Source: Chitinophaga oryziterrae (GTDB lineage: Bacteria > Bacteroidota > Bacteroidia > Chitinophagales > Chitinophagaceae). From it: a stretch of DNA of 64,000 nt. Location of the stretch: contig NZ_WRXO01000002.1 in assembly GCF_009758125.1 (NCBI RefSeq), forward strand, positions 1 through 64,000. Reading direction: 5' to 3'. How positions within the stretch are numbered: the stretch's first letter is position 1; each line of letters begins with the position of its first letter. The translations under genes and the position numbers were made by a program. The notes under the pieces were generated by a model, which was not told the DNA's origin, ran no database searches, and worked only from the letters and a program-made list of their open reading frames with translations. This document shows, piece by piece, positions 1-9,274 of this stretch.

Positions 1-112
<112 letters not shown>

Positions 113-125
113 ATTTATTGAAAAG

Positions 126-153
126 AGCCTCGACAACAGTCGGGGCTTTTTTT
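126..153 (+). terminator. rRNA operon terminator
   Basis: A 9-bp stem (AGCCTCGAC / GTCGGGGCT, one G-T pair) with loop AACA is followed by a run of T. It lies 14 bp after the 5S gene and ends the rRNA transcript. Confidence 0.85.
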
Positions 154-176
154 ATTGTATTAAGTCCAGCGCTAAA

Positions 177-1205
177 TTAGCTCTTGCGGGTAGACTCTCT
201 CGGTATCAACTCAACCGGAAACACAAAATTCTTCGTTACCTCCTTCGTCTCCTTTGAATTAATTAACTGCACTATAGTTTCTACCGCTTTCTGACCCATT
301 TTATAACCAGACTGCTCAATCGTGGTTAAACTGGGCGTAATAATACGTGAAGACTGATCATTCGAATACCCTACCACCTTTATCTGTTCGGGAATCTTAA
401 TACCATGCAACCTGGCCTCCTGTATAAATGCAACAGCAGAAGTGTCATTGGCTGCGAAAAGCCCGTCTGGTAGTACTGGTGAAGAAAGTAATTCCTGTGC
501 AGCTATAGTTGCCGCTTCTGATGTTAGATTATGCACATACAATAAGTCCTCATCAAAAGGAATATTATGTTCCGCTAATGCGGCCTTATAACCCGATAAA
601 CGTTCCTGGTAAAGATTGCATGTCAGCATCCCAGAGAAGATCGCAATGCGCTTGCAGCCCTGGCTGATAAGATGTTTAGTTGCCAGGTATCCTCCCTTAA
701 AATCATCTCCCGTAATAGTATAACCAACAAAGTCAGTAGGTACACGGTCATAAAATACTAAAGGAATATTGTTCCTGATAAAAGGACTGAAATGTTCGTA
801 AGTAGTGGTAAACATGGAAGATACTGCCAGCAGGCCATCTACACGTAAGGAAAAGAATGTATTGACCAGTTCCTTTTCCATCTCTACTGTGTCATCAGAC
901 TGCCCGATAACAATACTAAAACCATACTTATGCGCATCATGCTGAATACCACTGATAGCAGTACTCTGAAAGTACATGGAAGTACGGGGAACGATCAATC
1001 CAAGAATATTGGATTTCTTTTTCCGTAAACTTGATGCTATCCAGTTGGGAACATATCCCATTTCCAGGGCTGTCTCTTTCACTTTTTCCCTTGTCTCCTG
1101 GTTGATAAGCGGATTATTCTGCAATGCCCTGGAGACTGTCGAAGCAGACAGGTCAAGTGCCCTGGCGATGTCGTAGATAGTAATCTTTGAAGTGCGTTCT
1201 TTCAC
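177..1205 (-). CDS. LacI-family transcriptional regulator
   Basis: This is a sugar-responsive DNA-binding repressor of the LacI/GalR family. The N-terminus carries the family helix-turn-helix (ITIYDIARALDLSASTVSRA) and the rest resembles a periplasmic-binding-protein-like effector domain ending in the usual ELIPRES(T) region. The open frame extends upstream to 1343, but that part is not LacI-like and overlaps the terminator of the preceding gene. A GTG at 1205 gives about 342 residues, the family norm, with the HTH at the very N-terminus. I chose that start. It lies downstream of, and codirectional with, the metalloprotease gene, separated from it by a strong terminator, so it probably has its own promoter. 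Its target and inducer cannot be deduced: no glycan gene lies next to it. The LacI call is firm; the start is an inference. Confidence 0.88.
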   Translation of the reverse strand: MKERTSKITIYDIARALDLSASTVSRALQNNPLINQETREKVKETALEMGYVPNWIASSLRKKKSNILGLIVPRTSMYFQSTAISGIQHDAHKYGFSIVIGQSDDTVEMEKELVNTFFSLRVDGLLAVSSMFTTTYEHFSPFIRNNIPLVFYDRVPTDFVGYTITGDDFKGGYLATKHLISQGCKRIAIFSGMLTCNLYQERLSGYKAALAEHNIPFDEDLLYVHNLTSEAATIAAQELLSSPVLPDGLFAANDTSAVAFIQEARLHGIKIPEQIKVVGYSNDQSSRIITPSLTTIEQSGYKMGQKAVETIVQLINSKETKEVTKNFVFPVELIPRESTRKS

Positions 1206-1270
1206 ATTCTTGAGGTTCAGTGTATAAATATAGCAATATATTAAGCAACCACAGGCAATGGATATGGGAT

Positions 1271-1304
1271 AAAAAAAATGCAGTCCCGTATATAAGGGAC
1301 TGCA
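1271..1304 (-). terminator. Terminator of the metalloprotease gene
   Basis: A perfect 9-bp stem (TGCAGTCCC at 1279-1287, GGGACTGCA at 1296-1304) is followed, in the minus direction, by eight T (eight A at 1271-1278 on the plus strand). It lies just after the stop of the metalloprotease gene and separates it from the LacI gene. Confidence 0.88.
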
Positions 1305-1329
1305 TAATAGATAAAAGTATATAATGTTA

Positions 1330-3894
1330 TTATTTAGGATCAAGTGTATGATTGATCCTCTCCGTTAAATCACTCAGGTGATAACGGCTCATATTGTCCG
1401 TCATACCTGCTGTAGCAGCGCGAATCTCAGCACGTAATGCTACCAGTTGCGCACGGGCAATACTGCTTACATCCGTTTTGGTTGCGTCCGCAGGTTGTTG
1501 TCCGGTCATGATCAGCATGATAGAATTATTACCCTGATCCGGGGCAGACATCAGATCTGCCAAATGCTGCACATAGGATTTCTGAAGATTTCTGCGATAT
1601 ACATCAATTGGCTGATGCATAGCCAGTTCCGAGAAGATACCTTTCTTGAGATCATTCAGCAAGGTAGTTGCCTGATAAGCGTCATCATCTGTTGCTTCTG
1701 CACTGATCAGTTTATTAAGAGTAGCAGCACTCATTACTTTGTCCAATACAGCGTTCTGACGCGTACTGATCACAGTAATAGGATTATTACCGGTACGGCT
1801 CAGGATAGCTTTATCAAGTAACCATTTAGGCGTAGTGAACAATTGTTTGTTAAGAAACTGTACTGCTTCCTGTTGTGTAGCCTTAGGAACGTTCTCATAA
1901 ATTCCGCCCTCTTGTTCTACTGTTTTTGGCGTTTCATAGATACCGCCAATGTTTTTGGTCACGTGACCGATATAGCGGCCGAATTGGGTGTTTATTTCCC
2001 GATACAGCTCTGTCAGATTTGTATAGTCCTCATTTGCCTCACTGGTCCAGGAAATCAGGTTGGTAATGATACGTTGTAAATTCTTAATGCCGTATGCACT
2101 TGCTTTCATTGCATTGTCACCCAGATCTTCATTCTGAGATCTTGGATCATCAGGATTAGATTCAGTACCAAACCAGTATTTCTTCTCCTTTAGTTTATTG
2201 ATAGTCCATTTATTCAGTGTCGCTTTTTCGGCTTCCGGATTATTTACTCCGGGGATAATACGGTAGCCCCATTCAATCGCCCATTTATCGTAGAAGTTGA
2301 TACGGGGATAGAGATCAGCACCGGTAATGCCGTCTTCAGGCTGGGCGATATAGTTAAACCGGGCATAATCCATGATAGAGGCAGCATGGCCATTTTGTTT
2401 AACCCATTCTTTATCACGCAGTTTTTCTACCGGATAAGCAGAACTGGAACCGAAGTTGTGACGCAATCCCAGTGTATGTCCCACTTCATGAGAAGAAACA
2501 AAACGGATCAATTCTCCCATCAGCTGATCATCAAACTGCATTTTACGTGCCCTTGGGTCATTGGGAGCGCACTGTATAAAATACCAGTTACGGAGTAAGT
2601 GCATCACGTTATGATACCAGTTGATGTGGCTTTCGAGGATCTCACCGGAACGGGGATCGTGCACATGCGGACCACTTGCATTAGGTACATCAGAAGGCTT
2701 GTAAACAATCGCAGAAAAGCGTGCATCTTCGAGGCTCCAGGTAGAATCCTGATCATGAGTAGGCGCTACTTTTGCAATGATAGCATTCTTGAAACCAGCT
2801 TGTTCAAAAGCGCTCTGCCAGTCGTTTACACCTTGTATCAGGAATGGTACCCATTTTTTGGGTGTAGCAGGATCTATGTAGAATATGATGGGTTTCGCTG
2901 GTTCCACAAGTTCCCCGCGTTTATATTTTTCAAGGTCTTCGGGTTTAGGTTCCAGACGCCAGCGTGTTACCATGGATAATCTTTTCACACCCTGAGGATC
3001 AGCATCAAAGTCGGTAAGAGAAGTAGTGAAATACCCTACACGCGGATCATAATAACGGGATTCCATAGGTACCGCAGGTAACAATATCATGGAAGAGTTT
3101 AGTTCGAGCGTAGCGTTACCACCCATAGCAGCAGGCATGCCCGGACCAGCTGGCCCGCCACTTCTTGAATATGTTTTAACTGTTTTAATCTCAGTATTAA
3201 TAGGGTATGATTTTACATCAACGATATAAGACTTATCCTGTTGCACAGAACCCAGTTTAAGACTTGCTTTACTCCGTTGATCAAAGAAGAAGATCTCGTT
3301 ATCTCCCTGTATGTAATCTGTCATCTCTACTATACTGCTATTACCTTTTTCAGAGAATGCTTTTACATCAAAAGCAGCTGCAATAGGTTGGATATTAGAG
3401 TTCATCACAGCGTTAAACATGGGCTGGGATGAGTCTTTAGACGTTTCAGAATAGGAAATGTTCTTCAGGAAAATGCGATTGTTAGGGCCTTTTTCGAAGC
3501 GGATAACGTTCTCTCCTATTTCATCCCCGCTGTACCCCAGCATCATAGAACGCAGGCCAGCAGCAGATTTCGAAATACGGTTCACAATGAGTATATCTCT
3601 CCCCAATAGTGAATCAGGTATTTCGAAAAATACTTTATCCTCTTGTTTATAAATATTGAACAGGCCTGAATCTGCTTTAGCATCGGCTTTAATCACATCT
3701 GCGAATTTCTTCGGATCTGTTTTTGGACCACTTTTAGCAGGCATAGGAGGGCGTACTGTAGAATCTTTCACCGCTATAGGAGCAGAGTCTTTTTTGTTTT
3801 TCTTTTGAGCCAGTGTAGTGGTAGGGAAGATCATTCCCGTTATAAGTGTACTAATTACAATTGTGACAAAGGCCCGGATAACATGTTTATTCAT
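1330..3894 (-). CDS. Secreted zinc-dependent metalloprotease (DUF5117/DUF4953 type)
   Basis: A large exported metallopeptidase of 854 residues, of the DUF5117/DUF4953 architecture common in Bacteroidota. An N-terminal signal peptide (about residues 1-29, ending TTLAQ) is followed by a Lys/Pro/Asp-rich linker, a DUF5117-like beta-rich region, and a metzincin-like zinc site HEVGHTLGLRHNFG near residue 466 (HExxHxxGxxH). A downstream Met (SIMDYARFNY) fits a metzincin Met-turn. The substrate is unknown; related proteins are predicted to act in the periplasm or at the outer surface. The gene stands alone, with its own terminator at 1271-1304. No TAnnTTTG promoter was visible upstream. Confidence 0.9.
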   Translation of the reverse strand: MNKHVIRAFVTIVISTLITGMIFPTTTLAQKKNKKDSAPIAVKDSTVRPPMPAKSGPKTDPKKFADVIKADAKADSGLFNIYKQEDKVFFEIPDSLLGRDILIVNRISKSAAGLRSMMLGYSGDEIGENVIRFEKGPNNRIFLKNISYSETSKDSSQPMFNAVMNSNIQPIAAAFDVKAFSEKGNSSIVEMTDYIQGDNEIFFFDQRSKASLKLGSVQQDKSYIVDVKSYPINTEIKTVKTYSRSGGPAGPGMPAAMGGNATLELNSSMILLPAVPMESRYYDPRVGYFTTSLTDFDADPQGVKRLSMVTRWRLEPKPEDLEKYKRGELVEPAKPIIFYIDPATPKKWVPFLIQGVNDWQSAFEQAGFKNAIIAKVAPTHDQDSTWSLEDARFSAIVYKPSDVPNASGPHVHDPRSGEILESHINWYHNVMHLLRNWYFIQCAPNDPRARKMQFDDQLMGELIRFVSSHEVGHTLGLRHNFGSSSAYPVEKLRDKEWVKQNGHAASIMDYARFNYIAQPEDGITGADLYPRINFYDKWAIEWGYRIIPGVNNPEAEKATLNKWTINKLKEKKYWFGTESNPDDPRSQNEDLGDNAMKASAYGIKNLQRIITNLISWTSEANEDYTNLTELYREINTQFGRYIGHVTKNIGGIYETPKTVEQEGGIYENVPKATQQEAVQFLNKQLFTTPKWLLDKAILSRTGNNPITVISTRQNAVLDKVMSAATLNKLISAEATDDDAYQATTLLNDLKKGIFSELAMHQPIDVYRRNLQKSYVQHLADLMSAPDQGNNSIMLIMTGQQPADATKTDVSSIARAQLVALRAEIRAATAGMTDNMSRYHLSDLTERINHTLDPK

Positions 3895-4519
3895 TGGTAC
3901 TTATTAAAGGTGGTTTTTGATCAAGGTTGTTTTTTCACCAAGTAAGTTGCAAATAAACATATTAAGCAGTAACTTATCAGGGAAATCCATAAACGCCGGA
4001 AAAGCTATAGGAATGGAAATTCGGGCTACTTATTTGTGATGTGAAATTGTAACTGCACCTGTTATATTATTATGAATAAAATTGTTGATATGGCATCTTT
4101 TATGTTTATATTACGATGCGTTTGAGGAGCGGCAAAGCCCGTGTCATAAGCATTTTCGGAAGCAGGGAATAGGATGAATATTGCGAGGTAAACGTTAAAA
4201 ACGTTAAAATTAAATAGTCATGAAAAGAGGGTAAATGGGAGGAAAGTGAGTGTGGTAGCGGGAAACAGGATAAATTACAATAATAAAATTTCTGTTGGAA
4301 CATTTAAAAAATTTCTTAAATTGTGCGTCCAACTTTGAACAAATTCAATAAATTTCAGGTTCTGAGGACAGTTATCATTAAGGGTAGTAACCCATCTTTG
4401 ATATAAGTTGTATTTAAATATTGTAAGTGTACGCTCAATAAAAAAATGGAATGGTAAAGTCAGCTACTGGCGGGCTTTTGAGGCGGAGGTTAAATTTTGT
4501 GAGATTTTTTGAGCTGCAC
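3895..4519. other. Intergenic region without a convincing gene
   Basis: About 625 bp between the divergent metalloprotease and exbB genes. A 65-codon open frame on the minus strand (4106-4303) has low-complexity, non-protein-like composition and is not called. The only repeat I see is a direct duplication of AACGTTAAAA at 4191-4209. No RNA gene was recognised. Confidence 0.5.
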
Positions 4520-4549
4520 TTGTTTTTTTGGATCAACCGTATATCTTTG
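4520..4549 (+). promoter_or_regulatory. Promoter of the exbB-exbD-exbD-tonB operon
   Basis: The Bacteroidota -7 box TATCTTTG (4542-4549, TAnnTTTG) has a TTG at 4520-4522 with a 19-bp spacer. The predicted transcript starts near 4555, giving a 5' leader of about 65 nt before exbB. Confidence 0.7.
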
Positions 4550-4621
4550 CGAATCACGTATTTATATTGCAGAAATAACAAAAAACAATAGTTTAATCTT
4601 TAACACTAAAATTCAATCAAC

Positions 4622-5482
4622 ATGGCTGAGACTAAAACAACTGTGACTCCAGCTTCTGCCAAAGCGACTTCTCATCAACCTAAGAAATCATCCAACTTAT
4701 TTGCATTGTTGGCTGTACCTATTTGTATCGTAATAGGTGTGCTCTTTTATATTTTCGTATTGGGAAACCCTGCGAATTTCCAGGGCGGGATTAAGGGACC
4801 AAACGCACATCCGGTTGAAGATGGTATGGGGCATTGGTTTGCCACTGTTTATCAAGGTGGTGTGATTGTACCGATCCTTATTTCTGTATTATTGATTTGC
4901 ATCACGATGGTAATTGAGCGTTTCCTTTACATCAGCAAAGCAAAGGGTAAATTCAGCGGCGCTGAGCTGGTAAGAAAAGTACAGTATCACCTGGCTAACA
5001 AGAATGTGGATGCAGCGCTGGCAGAGTGCGACAAACAACAAGGTTCTGTTGGTAACGTACTGAAAGCTGGTCTGAAAAAGTACAAGGAAATGATCACCAA
5101 CACTGAGTTGGATACTGATCAGAAGATCCTGAGTATCAAAAATGAAATCGAAGAAACAACTGCTCTTGAACTGCCTATGATGGAAAAGAACCTGGTGTTC
5201 TTATCTACCATTGCTTCTGTAGCAACCCTGTTAGGTCTGTTCGGTACGGTATTAGGGATGATCAAATCATTCTCTGCGATGTCCGCTTCCGGTGCACCAG
5301 ATTCATCTAAACTGGCGATGGGTATCTCTGAAGCCTTGATCAACACCGCATTAGGTATTGGTACTTCAGCAGTAGCTATCATCATGTATAACTTCTTTAC
5401 AACTAACATTGACAGCATCACTTACGCTATCGATGAGTCTGGATTTACTTTAACACAGAGCTTCGCTGCTAACCACAAATAA
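4622..5482 (+). CDS. exbB: ExbB/TolQ/MotA-family proton channel protein
   Basis: This is the proton-channel subunit of the inner-membrane motor that uses proton-motive force to drive TonB-dependent outer-membrane transport. The protein has 286 residues. A Pro/Lys-rich N-terminus precedes a first membrane helix (about 26-48), a second around residues 80-100, and the conserved C-terminal MotA/ExbB pair of helices with IASVATLLGLFGTVLGMIKS (about 197-216) and the SEALINTALGIGTSAVAIIM helix. It is the first gene of a four-gene operon, followed at 69 bp by exbD. The start ATG is supported by the promoter upstream and the absence of alternatives. Confidence 0.95.
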   Translation: MAETKTTVTPASAKATSHQPKKSSNLFALLAVPICIVIGVLFYIFVLGNPANFQGGIKGPNAHPVEDGMGHWFATVYQGGVIVPILISVLLICITMVIERFLYISKAKGKFSGAELVRKVQYHLANKNVDAALAECDKQQGSVGNVLKAGLKKYKEMITNTELDTDQKILSIKNEIEETTALELPMMEKNLVFLSTIASVATLLGLFGTVLGMIKSFSAMSASGAPDSSKLAMGISEALINTALGIGTSAVAIIMYNFFTTNIDSITYAIDESGFTLTQSFAANHK

Positions 5483-5551
5483 TTTTTAATTATCTGTGTG
5501 GAATATCAGCAGTTTTGAATCTATATAAAGTAAACCAAAAAAGGAGTAAAG

Positions 5552-6199
5552 ATGCCTAAAGTTAAAATGCCCAGGAAGAGCACGCTTGTCGACATGACAG
5601 CGATGTGTGATGTGGCCTTCTTGCTGCTCACTTTCTTCATGCTGGCAACTAAATTCAAGCCGGACGAACCGGTAACTGTGGTTACTCCGTCTTCAATCAA
5701 TACCAAATTGTTGCCTGATTCTGATGTAATCATGCTGACGGTTGACAAGGATGGTAGAGTGTTCTTCAGCATGGACGGCCAGCCCAAAAGGCAGCAGCTC
5801 ATCGAGGATCTGAATACTCAGTACAAACTGGGTCTCACTCCTGCTGAAATCAACAACTTTACTATTGGTGCGAGTGTAGGTACTGAAATCAAAAACCTGA
5901 AATCCTACTTGGCAGTTAAACCTGCTGAAAGAAAGAAATCCGGTCTGGAAACAGGTATCCCTTCTGACTCCGCTAATAACGAAGTAGCTGTCTGGATTGA
6001 ATACGCGAGAAATGCACAGGGCGGAAACCCAAAGTTACAGTACTGCATCAAGGCGGACAACGGTACGCCTTATCCTAAGATCAAGGAAATCCTTGACACC
6101 TTTAAGGATAAAAAGATACAGAAACTGAACCTGGTGACCAATCTCGAAACAGCGCCTCCGGGCACTGCAGCCGCTCTGGCCCGTGACGAACACAAATAA
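5552..6199 (+). CDS. exbD: ExbD/TolR-family biopolymer transport protein, copy 1
   Basis: This is the second subunit type of the ExbB-ExbD motor. A short basic N-terminus (KVKMPRKS) precedes the single membrane helix, which holds the essential Asp in the typical D-M-T-A-M-C-D-V-A-F-L-L-L-T-F-F-M pattern. The remaining roughly 180 residues are periplasmic. Its 215 residues exceed E. coli ExbD (about 140), as is usual in Bacteroidota. It is immediately followed by a second, divergent exbD, so the motor may contain two different ExbD chains. Confidence 0.94.
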   Translation: MPKVKMPRKSTLVDMTAMCDVAFLLLTFFMLATKFKPDEPVTVVTPSSINTKLLPDSDVIMLTVDKDGRVFFSMDGQPKRQQLIEDLNTQYKLGLTPAEINNFTIGASVGTEIKNLKSYLAVKPAERKKSGLETGIPSDSANNEVAVWIEYARNAQGGNPKLQYCIKADNGTPYPKIKEILDTFKDKKIQKLNLVTNLETAPPGTAAALARDEHK

Positions 6200-6264
6200 A
6201 CTAGTAAACAGCAGGCTGTACGGAAGTACAGAACTGCTTTTGAAAACTTAAAAAAAGAGCTACT

Positions 6265-6858
6265 ATGGCAGAAATGGATACCAGCAGTAGTGGCGGGAAA
6301 GGCAAACACCAGGGTACGAAATCAAAGAAGCAGTCTACACGCGTAGACATGACTCCGATGGTGGATCTGGGTTTTCTGCTGATCACTTTCTTTATGTTGA
6401 CTACGACCATGAGCAAGCCCAAAACAATGGACTTGATCATGCCGAAAGATACAAAGGATGAGAAAGAGCAGAATAAAGTAAAAGAAAGCACTGCCCTCAC
6501 AATACTGCTAGGAAAAAAGGATCGGGTATATTATTATGAAGGTTTGGCGCAAGACCCGAATGCATCCGCCAATCCTGACTTTTTCAAAGCAACCACCTTT
6601 GCCAATGCTAATGGCATCCGTGATGTAATTATCAAGAAGCGCGATGCGGTTGCTCAATTGAGAAATGCAAAAGGTGAGCCGGAAGATGTTGTAGTTATTA
6701 TAAAAGCTGATAATGACGCTACTTATAAGGACTTTGTAGACATCCTGGACGAAATGGCTATTAACCGTATTCAACGTTACGCAACAGTGGATATCAGCGA
6801 CCAGGATAAAACCTGGATTCAGCAGACTGAAGCAGCAAACGGCGGTGGTAACCAATAA
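6265..6858 (+). CDS. exbD: ExbD/TolR-family biopolymer transport protein, copy 2
   Basis: A second ExbD-type subunit, 197 residues. The N-terminus is Gly/Lys/Gln-rich, followed by the diagnostic helix start TRVDMTPMVDLGFLLITFFM with the conserved Asp, then a periplasmic domain ending in a Gly/Asn-rich tail. Tandem, non-identical exbD genes next to tonB are a common Bacteroidota arrangement. The gene lies 65 bp after exbD copy 1 and 41 bp before tonB, with no terminator between, so cotranscription is expected. Confidence 0.94.
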   Translation: MAEMDTSSSGGKGKHQGTKSKKQSTRVDMTPMVDLGFLLITFFMLTTTMSKPKTMDLIMPKDTKDEKEQNKVKESTALTILLGKKDRVYYYEGLAQDPNASANPDFFKATTFANANGIRDVIIKKRDAVAQLRNAKGEPEDVVVIIKADNDATYKDFVDILDEMAINRIQRYATVDISDQDKTWIQQTEAANGGGNQ

Positions 6859-6899
6859 TGAACAATTAACTTTTGCATCCATCTTATAAAATTGAAACA

Positions 6900-7736
6900 A
6901 TGGATACCGCTAAACTCGCAAAGTCCGATTTTCTGGATATCCTGTTTGAAAACAGGAATAAGGAGTATGGGGCTTATGACCTGAGAAGAGATTATGATAA
7001 AAGGTTGCGTAATGCCATCATCGGTAGTACCATCCTGATATTGCTGGTCATCATAGGTTATGCTATCAATTACTACATTATGAAGGTTGAATCAGAAAAC
7101 CCGAATAAACCAGTAATTGAGCAGATAAAGATGGAAGACGTGAAGCTCCCGGATGATCCGAAGACTCCACCTCCTCCTCCGCCACCACCAGCTCCACCTC
7201 CACCGGTGAAACCGTCTGTACAGTTCACTCCCCCTGTTATCAAAAAGGATAACGAGGTACCACCAGACGAGGAACCACCGAAAATAGAGCAAATCAAGGA
7301 TAAAGCGGTGAGTACTAAAACAGTAGAAGGTGATCCTAACGGTATTGATCCGGGATTACTGGAAGACAGTAAAGGTACCGGTGTGGTAGAAGCACCACCG
7401 CCACCTCCTAAAGAAGAGATCTTCACATTCGTAGAACAGCCGCCTACCTTCCCCGGTGGAGAAGAAGCGCTGGCTAAGTTCCTGAGCAAGAACATTCACT
7501 ACCCTCGCGTTGCGCAGGAGAATGCTATCTCTGGTACTGTGTTCGTACAGTTCGTGGTAGACTCTGAAGGTAACATCAAAGATGTAAAAACTGTTGGCGC
7601 TGCAAAAGGCGGTGGCCTGGAAGAAGAAGCTGTTCGCGTGGTGAAAATCATGCCTAAATGGAAAGCTGGTAGACAAAATGGTCGTCAGGTATCCGTACAG
7701 TTCAACCTTCCTATCCGCTTTACTTTGCAAGAGTAG
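6900..7736 (+). CDS. tonB: Energy transducer TonB, copy 1
   Basis: The TonB protein spans the periplasm and energises outer-membrane TonB-dependent receptors. The N-terminus has the Bacteroidota signature KSDFLDILFENRNKEYGAYD, followed by a membrane helix (about 42-65), a Pro-rich span (PPPPPPPPAPPPP, about residues 90-110), and the C-terminal TonB domain with FPGGEEALAKFLSKNIHYP and GTVFVQFVVDSEGNIKDV. A TTG at 6873 would add nine residues, but the ATG at 6900 aligns with the start of the paralogue at 62908, so I prefer it (278 residues). It is the last gene of the operon, ended by the terminator at 7755-7794. Confidence 0.95.
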   Translation: MDTAKLAKSDFLDILFENRNKEYGAYDLRRDYDKRLRNAIIGSTILILLVIIGYAINYYIMKVESENPNKPVIEQIKMEDVKLPDDPKTPPPPPPPPAPPPPVKPSVQFTPPVIKKDNEVPPDEEPPKIEQIKDKAVSTKTVEGDPNGIDPGLLEDSKGTGVVEAPPPPPKEEIFTFVEQPPTFPGGEEALAKFLSKNIHYPRVAQENAISGTVFVQFVVDSEGNIKDVKTVGAAKGGGLEEEAVRVVKIMPKWKAGRQNGRQVSVQFNLPIRFTLQE

Positions 7737-7754
7737 CAGATAAGATATTTGTTA

Positions 7755-7794
7755 AAAAATCCCTGTTCAGGCTTTGCCAGGACAGGGATTTTTT
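7755..7794 (+). terminator. Terminator of the exb-tonB operon
   Basis: A perfect 13-bp inverted repeat, AAAAAATCCCTGT / ACAGGGATTTTTT, surrounds a 14-nt loop and ends in a T run. It works in both directions by sequence. It overlaps an upstream extension of the mnmE frame and so argues for the later mnmE start. Confidence 0.88.
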
Positions 7795-7802
7795 ATTTAT
7801 GG

Positions 7803-7810
7803 TATCTTTG
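7803..7810 (+). promoter_or_regulatory. -7 box of the mnmE promoter, almost touching the start codon
   Basis: TATCTTTG at 7803-7810 matches TAnnTTTG. Only five bases (CGCCC) separate it from the mnmE ATG at 7816, so the transcript would begin at or beside the start codon (leaderless or nearly so). Confidence 0.6.
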
Positions 7811-7815
7811 CGCCC

Positions 7816-9201
7816 ATGTTAGGCAATAATCTTACAGGATACGATGATACAATAGTGGCACTGGCTACCGCTCCGGGCATAGGAGCAATAGCAGTAATAC
7901 GCTTAAGTGGCAAGCATGCAATTGACATCTGTAACTCGATCTTCCCTTCCAAAGACCTGAACGGACAGGCAGGATACACCCTCCACTTTGGGGCTATCGT
8001 GTTTGAAGGAAAAACAATTGATGAAGTAATCATCAGCCTGTTTAAAGCTCCCCGTTCCTATACCGGCGAAAATATCATTGAAATCTCCTGTCACGGTTCT
8101 CCATATATCCAGCAACAGATCATAGATGCCTGTATCCAGTCAGGTGCCAGGATGGCTAAACCCGGAGAATTTACCATGAGAGCTTTCCTTAATGGCAAAT
8201 TAGACCTTACCCAGGCGGAGTCTGTAGCTGATCTGATAGCCAGTAATTCTGCGGCCAGCCACCAGACGGCCATGCAGCAGATGAGGGGAGGCTTCTCCAA
8301 AGAGCTCCATGTACTCCGCGAACAACTCATAAGTTTTTCAGCCTTGATAGAACTGGAACTGGATTTCAGTCAGGAAGATGTAGAATTTGCAGACCGTACA
8401 CAGTTATACCGTCTTATCAGTGAAGCGATGAAAATGGTACAGCATCTGGTGGATTCCTTCCGCATGGGCAACGTGATCAAAAACGGTGTAAACACCGCTA
8501 TTGTAGGCAAGCCCAACGCAGGTAAATCCACATTGCTTAACACCCTCTTAAATGAGAACCGGGCCATAGTGAGTGAGATTGCAGGGACCACCCGCGATAC
8601 GATAGAAGAAGTGCTGAATATTGACGGGATCCTCTTCCGCCTCATCGATACAGCAGGTATCCGCGTAAGCACAGATACGATCGAAAGCATTGGTGTGCAA
8701 AAAACAATGGAGAAGATCAAAGAGGCAGGTGTGGTGTTATACCTCTTCGATGTAAATGAGACTTCTGTACAGGACTTGCAACTGCAAACAGAAACCTTTG
8801 AACGCGAGCATATCAACTACCTCTTGATCGGTAACAAATCTGATATAGCGGGTTTACCTGCTACCCGGGAAAAATTCAGCAGTATACCTGGTATCTTATT
8901 TATTTCCGCCCGTCAGCATGAACATATCCAGGACCTGAAAGATAAACTGGTGCATAAAGTAATGAGTGGAGATATCAATACAGAAGATACCATCGTTACC
9001 AACGCCCGCCATTACGCTGCCCTGCAGGAAGTATTGCGCTCATTACTGGATGTACAACAAGGACTGGACAACCAGCTTCCCGGTGATCTTTTATCCCTCG
9101 ATATACGCAGGTGCCTGCACTTCCTGGGCGAAATCACAGGTCAGATCACCAATGAGGATCAGCTTGATTTTATTTTTAGTAAATTTTGTATAGGTAAGTA
9201 G
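7816..9201 (+). CDS. mnmE: tRNA-5-carboxymethylaminomethyluridine(34) synthesis GTPase MnmE
   Basis: MnmE works with MnmG to add the (carboxymethyl)aminomethyl group to the wobble uridine of certain tRNAs, in the cytoplasm. The N-terminal formyl-tetrahydrofolate-binding domain (IVALATAPGIGAIAVIRLSG) and helical domain surround a GTPase insert with G1 GKPNAGKST (about residue 231), the switch TTRDTIEE, G3 DTAG and G4 NKSD. The C-terminus ends in the hallmark FCIGK, whose Cys is required for modification. The open frame extends upstream to 7774, but that part overlaps a terminator; the ATG at 7816 gives 461 residues, the family length. Confidence 0.96.
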   Translation: MLGNNLTGYDDTIVALATAPGIGAIAVIRLSGKHAIDICNSIFPSKDLNGQAGYTLHFGAIVFEGKTIDEVIISLFKAPRSYTGENIIEISCHGSPYIQQQIIDACIQSGARMAKPGEFTMRAFLNGKLDLTQAESVADLIASNSAASHQTAMQQMRGGFSKELHVLREQLISFSALIELELDFSQEDVEFADRTQLYRLISEAMKMVQHLVDSFRMGNVIKNGVNTAIVGKPNAGKSTLLNTLLNENRAIVSEIAGTTRDTIEEVLNIDGILFRLIDTAGIRVSTDTIESIGVQKTMEKIKEAGVVLYLFDVNETSVQDLQLQTETFEREHINYLLIGNKSDIAGLPATREKFSSIPGILFISARQHEHIQDLKDKLVHKVMSGDINTEDTIVTNARHYAALQEVLRSLLDVQQGLDNQLPGDLLSLDIRRCLHFLGEITGQITNEDQLDFIFSKFCIGK

Positions 9202-9241
9202 CCAACTTACCTATCTCCCTAAATCCAACTGGCTTTTTATA

Positions 9242-9249
9242 TATATTTG
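9242..9249 (+). promoter_or_regulatory. -7 box of the beta-lactamase promoter
   Basis: TATATTTG matches TAnnTTTG, 25 bp before the ATG at 9275. No clear TTG was seen at the usual upstream distance. Confidence 0.5.
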
Positions 9250-9274
9250 AAGGAAGACGTTAACCATTATTTAT

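Noticed and set aside
4191..4209. Direct repeat of AACGTTAAAA that could be a LacI-type operator
   Set aside because: The two copies overlap by one base and do not form a symmetrical site; it lies far from the LacI gene and no promoter is next to it.
4106..4303. 65-codon minus-strand open frame between the metalloprotease and exbB genes
   Set aside because: Low-complexity Ser/Leu/Phe-rich translation, no promoter or start context, and inside an AT-rich intergenic region.
7073..7495. Gly/Ser-rich open frame on the minus strand of tonB
   Set aside because: Shadow of the Pro-rich codons of tonB; the true gene is on the plus strand.
7816..7830. Longer mnmE start at 7774
   Set aside because: The extension lies within the exb-tonB terminator and upstream of the -7 box; MnmE proteins start where I placed it.
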